A stretch of 64,000 nucleotides of DNA from Poseidonocella pacifica. GTDB taxonomy: Bacteria; Pseudomonadota; Alphaproteobacteria; Rhodobacterales; Rhodobacteraceae. The stretch spans positions 434,001 through 498,000 of the forward strand of contig NZ_FOJU01000002.1 in the NCBI RefSeq assembly GCF_900111875.1. Direction: 5' to 3'. The notes below the pieces were generated by a model that ran no database searches, was not told the DNA's origin, and was given only the letters and a program-made list of their open reading frames with translations. Shown here piece by piece: positions 63,319 to 64,000 of this stretch. The first letter of the stretch is position 1, and each line of letters opens with the position of its first letter. Both the position numbers and the translations under genes were made by a program.

Positions 63319-64000
63319 TCAATGCGGCATTAGAAACGATTGGACGGGTTTGCCCCGGTATTCCAGCGCAACGTCACCTGAAAGGCCCGCGAAAGGAGCC
63401 GCATGCAGGGTCTCGCCTTTGAAAAGCGCCGGGCTGACGAGCAAGACCCGCCGCGGCAGGCCCACGCTGCGCCAATCGCCGCACTGCGCAAGCCCGTCCT
63501 CGCCCAGTTCTCTCGTCCGCGCCCCCTCTACTTGGGCGAACCGCCAACGATTGTCCCAGATATCTCCCGCCGAAACGGATGGTCCGAGGTATGCCGGCTC
63601 TCGTTGCAACCAGCACCAGTCGCGATGACGATAGGACAGGCACCCGGCCAAGGTTCGCGTTTCGCCGCGCACGAGCGCCGCAATAAACTCAGCTAGTGCA
63701 TCCCCCCGGGGCGGATACTCCTCCGCCCCAAGCGAACGCACCATGGCCAATACGGCGCGACGGCGCAGTTCCGGTTCAAGATCCGCGAGCGCTGTGAGAG
63801 CGATCCGGAATGCACCGCACACCTGTTCGACAGTATTGGTGAGCACGGTAAAAGCCTCTCGCCGCAGAGCGGCATTTTCCGCTGCAAGATGGTGAGCGGA
63901 GATCGCGATCCCATCGGCGCCGAAGCCCAATTCCGTCATCGCGGCGAGCGCCTTTCGTGCACGCACGCGTTCAAACCGGGGATCGTCGTTGCTCGGATCA
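63319..64000 (-). CDS. tilS: tRNA(Ile)-lysidine synthase TilS, 5' part cut by window end
   Basis: The frame is open to the window edge and reads DPSNDDPRFERVRARKALA from its start, the conserved segment following the PP-loop domain of TilS. The rest is the helical middle domain and a short C-terminal domain (ISAGDIWDNRW-like substrate part, VQSFLMPH end). TilS makes lysidine at the wobble base of tRNA-Ile(CAU). The PP-loop lies outside the window. The tilS-ftsH order is common in proteobacteria. Confidence 0.85.
   Translation of the reverse strand, partial: DPSNDDPRFERVRARKALAAMTELGFGADGIAISAHHLAAENAALRREAFTVLTNTVEQVCGAFRIALTALADLEPELRRRAVLAMVRSLGAEEYPPRGDALAEFIAALVRGETRTLAGCLSYRHRDWCWLQREPAYLGPSVSAGDIWDNRWRFAQVEGARTRELGEDGLAQCGDWRSVGLPRRVLLVSPALFKGETLHAAPFAGLSGDVALEYRGKPVQSFLMPH

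Noticed and set aside
1-64000. CRISPR array
   Set aside because: No series of regularly spaced identical repeats was seen, and there are no cas genes.

Overview
The window looks like the chromosome of an alphaproteobacterium of the family Rhodobacteraceae (Roseobacter group). The evidence is the order dusB-ntrB-ntrC-ntrY-ntrX-trkA-trkH-hfq-hflX, a fused ispDF, NtrC-type proteins without the GAFTGA loop, an aa3 oxidase subunit I, a DUF721-dsbA-mutY cluster and tilS-ftsH. Most genes are GC-rich and tightly packed, with many ATGA-type stop/start overlaps.

Layout. 1-5.5 kb: a partial alpha/beta hydrolase, haloacid dehalogenase, FKBP isomerase, beta-hydroxyacid dehydrogenase, a penicillin-acylase-family enzyme and a small exported protein. 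5.5-17.4 kb: hflX, hfq, trkH, trkA, ntrX, ntrY, ntrC, ntrB and dusB, all on the minus strand (nitrogen sensing, potassium uptake, RNA regulation). 17.5-21.9 kb: ispDF, pgpA, cinA-type amidase, a peroxiredoxin and an aldehyde dehydrogenase. 37.5-64 kb: tRNA-Leu, a peptidoglycan-binding exported protein, lipB, ctaD, a CBS protein, a MauG-like dihaem peroxidase with an FG-GAP/UnbV protein, the xylose operon xylFHGBA with divergent xylR, pmbA, an inositol-phosphatase-like enzyme, DUF4170, a Kdo-transferase-like gene, lpxK, dsbA, DUF721, mutY, alkB, ftsH and partial tilS.

The unusual part is a mobilisable integrative element of about 15.5 kb (21,976-37,520) between the aldehyde dehydrogenase and the 3' end of tRNA-Leu(GAG). 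It has a large serine recombinase at its right end, a mobC/MOBP-relaxase pair at its left end, and cargo with many AT-rich genes. A 10-bp direct repeat (AAATGGTGCG) lies at both ends and overlaps the tRNA CCA end. The 40-codon reading frame at the left end is in frame with the recombinase across this repeat, and its stop overlaps the mobC start. I infer that attP lies inside the recombinase gene. Integration then swaps the recombinase tail for codons antisense to the tRNA, and separates the mob genes from the recombinase operon. In the excised circle the order would be small gene-recombinase-mobC-mobA, each pair overlapping.

The cargo reads as an anti-phage island. At its centre is a Pycsar-like cyclic-nucleotide module: a protein with two class III cyclase domains, co-translated with a cysteine-rich protein that has an E2-like segment; and, divergently, a WYL-domain regulator (CapW/BrxR type) overlapping a membrane effector with a cyclic-nucleotide-binding domain. 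Combining a Pycsar-type cyclase with an E2-like partner resembles a hybrid of Pycsar and short type II CBASS, and is the best candidate here for an undescribed system. Around it are an ArdC-type antirestriction protein, a possible HEPN protein, an HD phosphohydrolase with a small winged-helix-like partner, and a soluble HExxH zincin. All functions are inferred from sequence reading only; no database search was possible.
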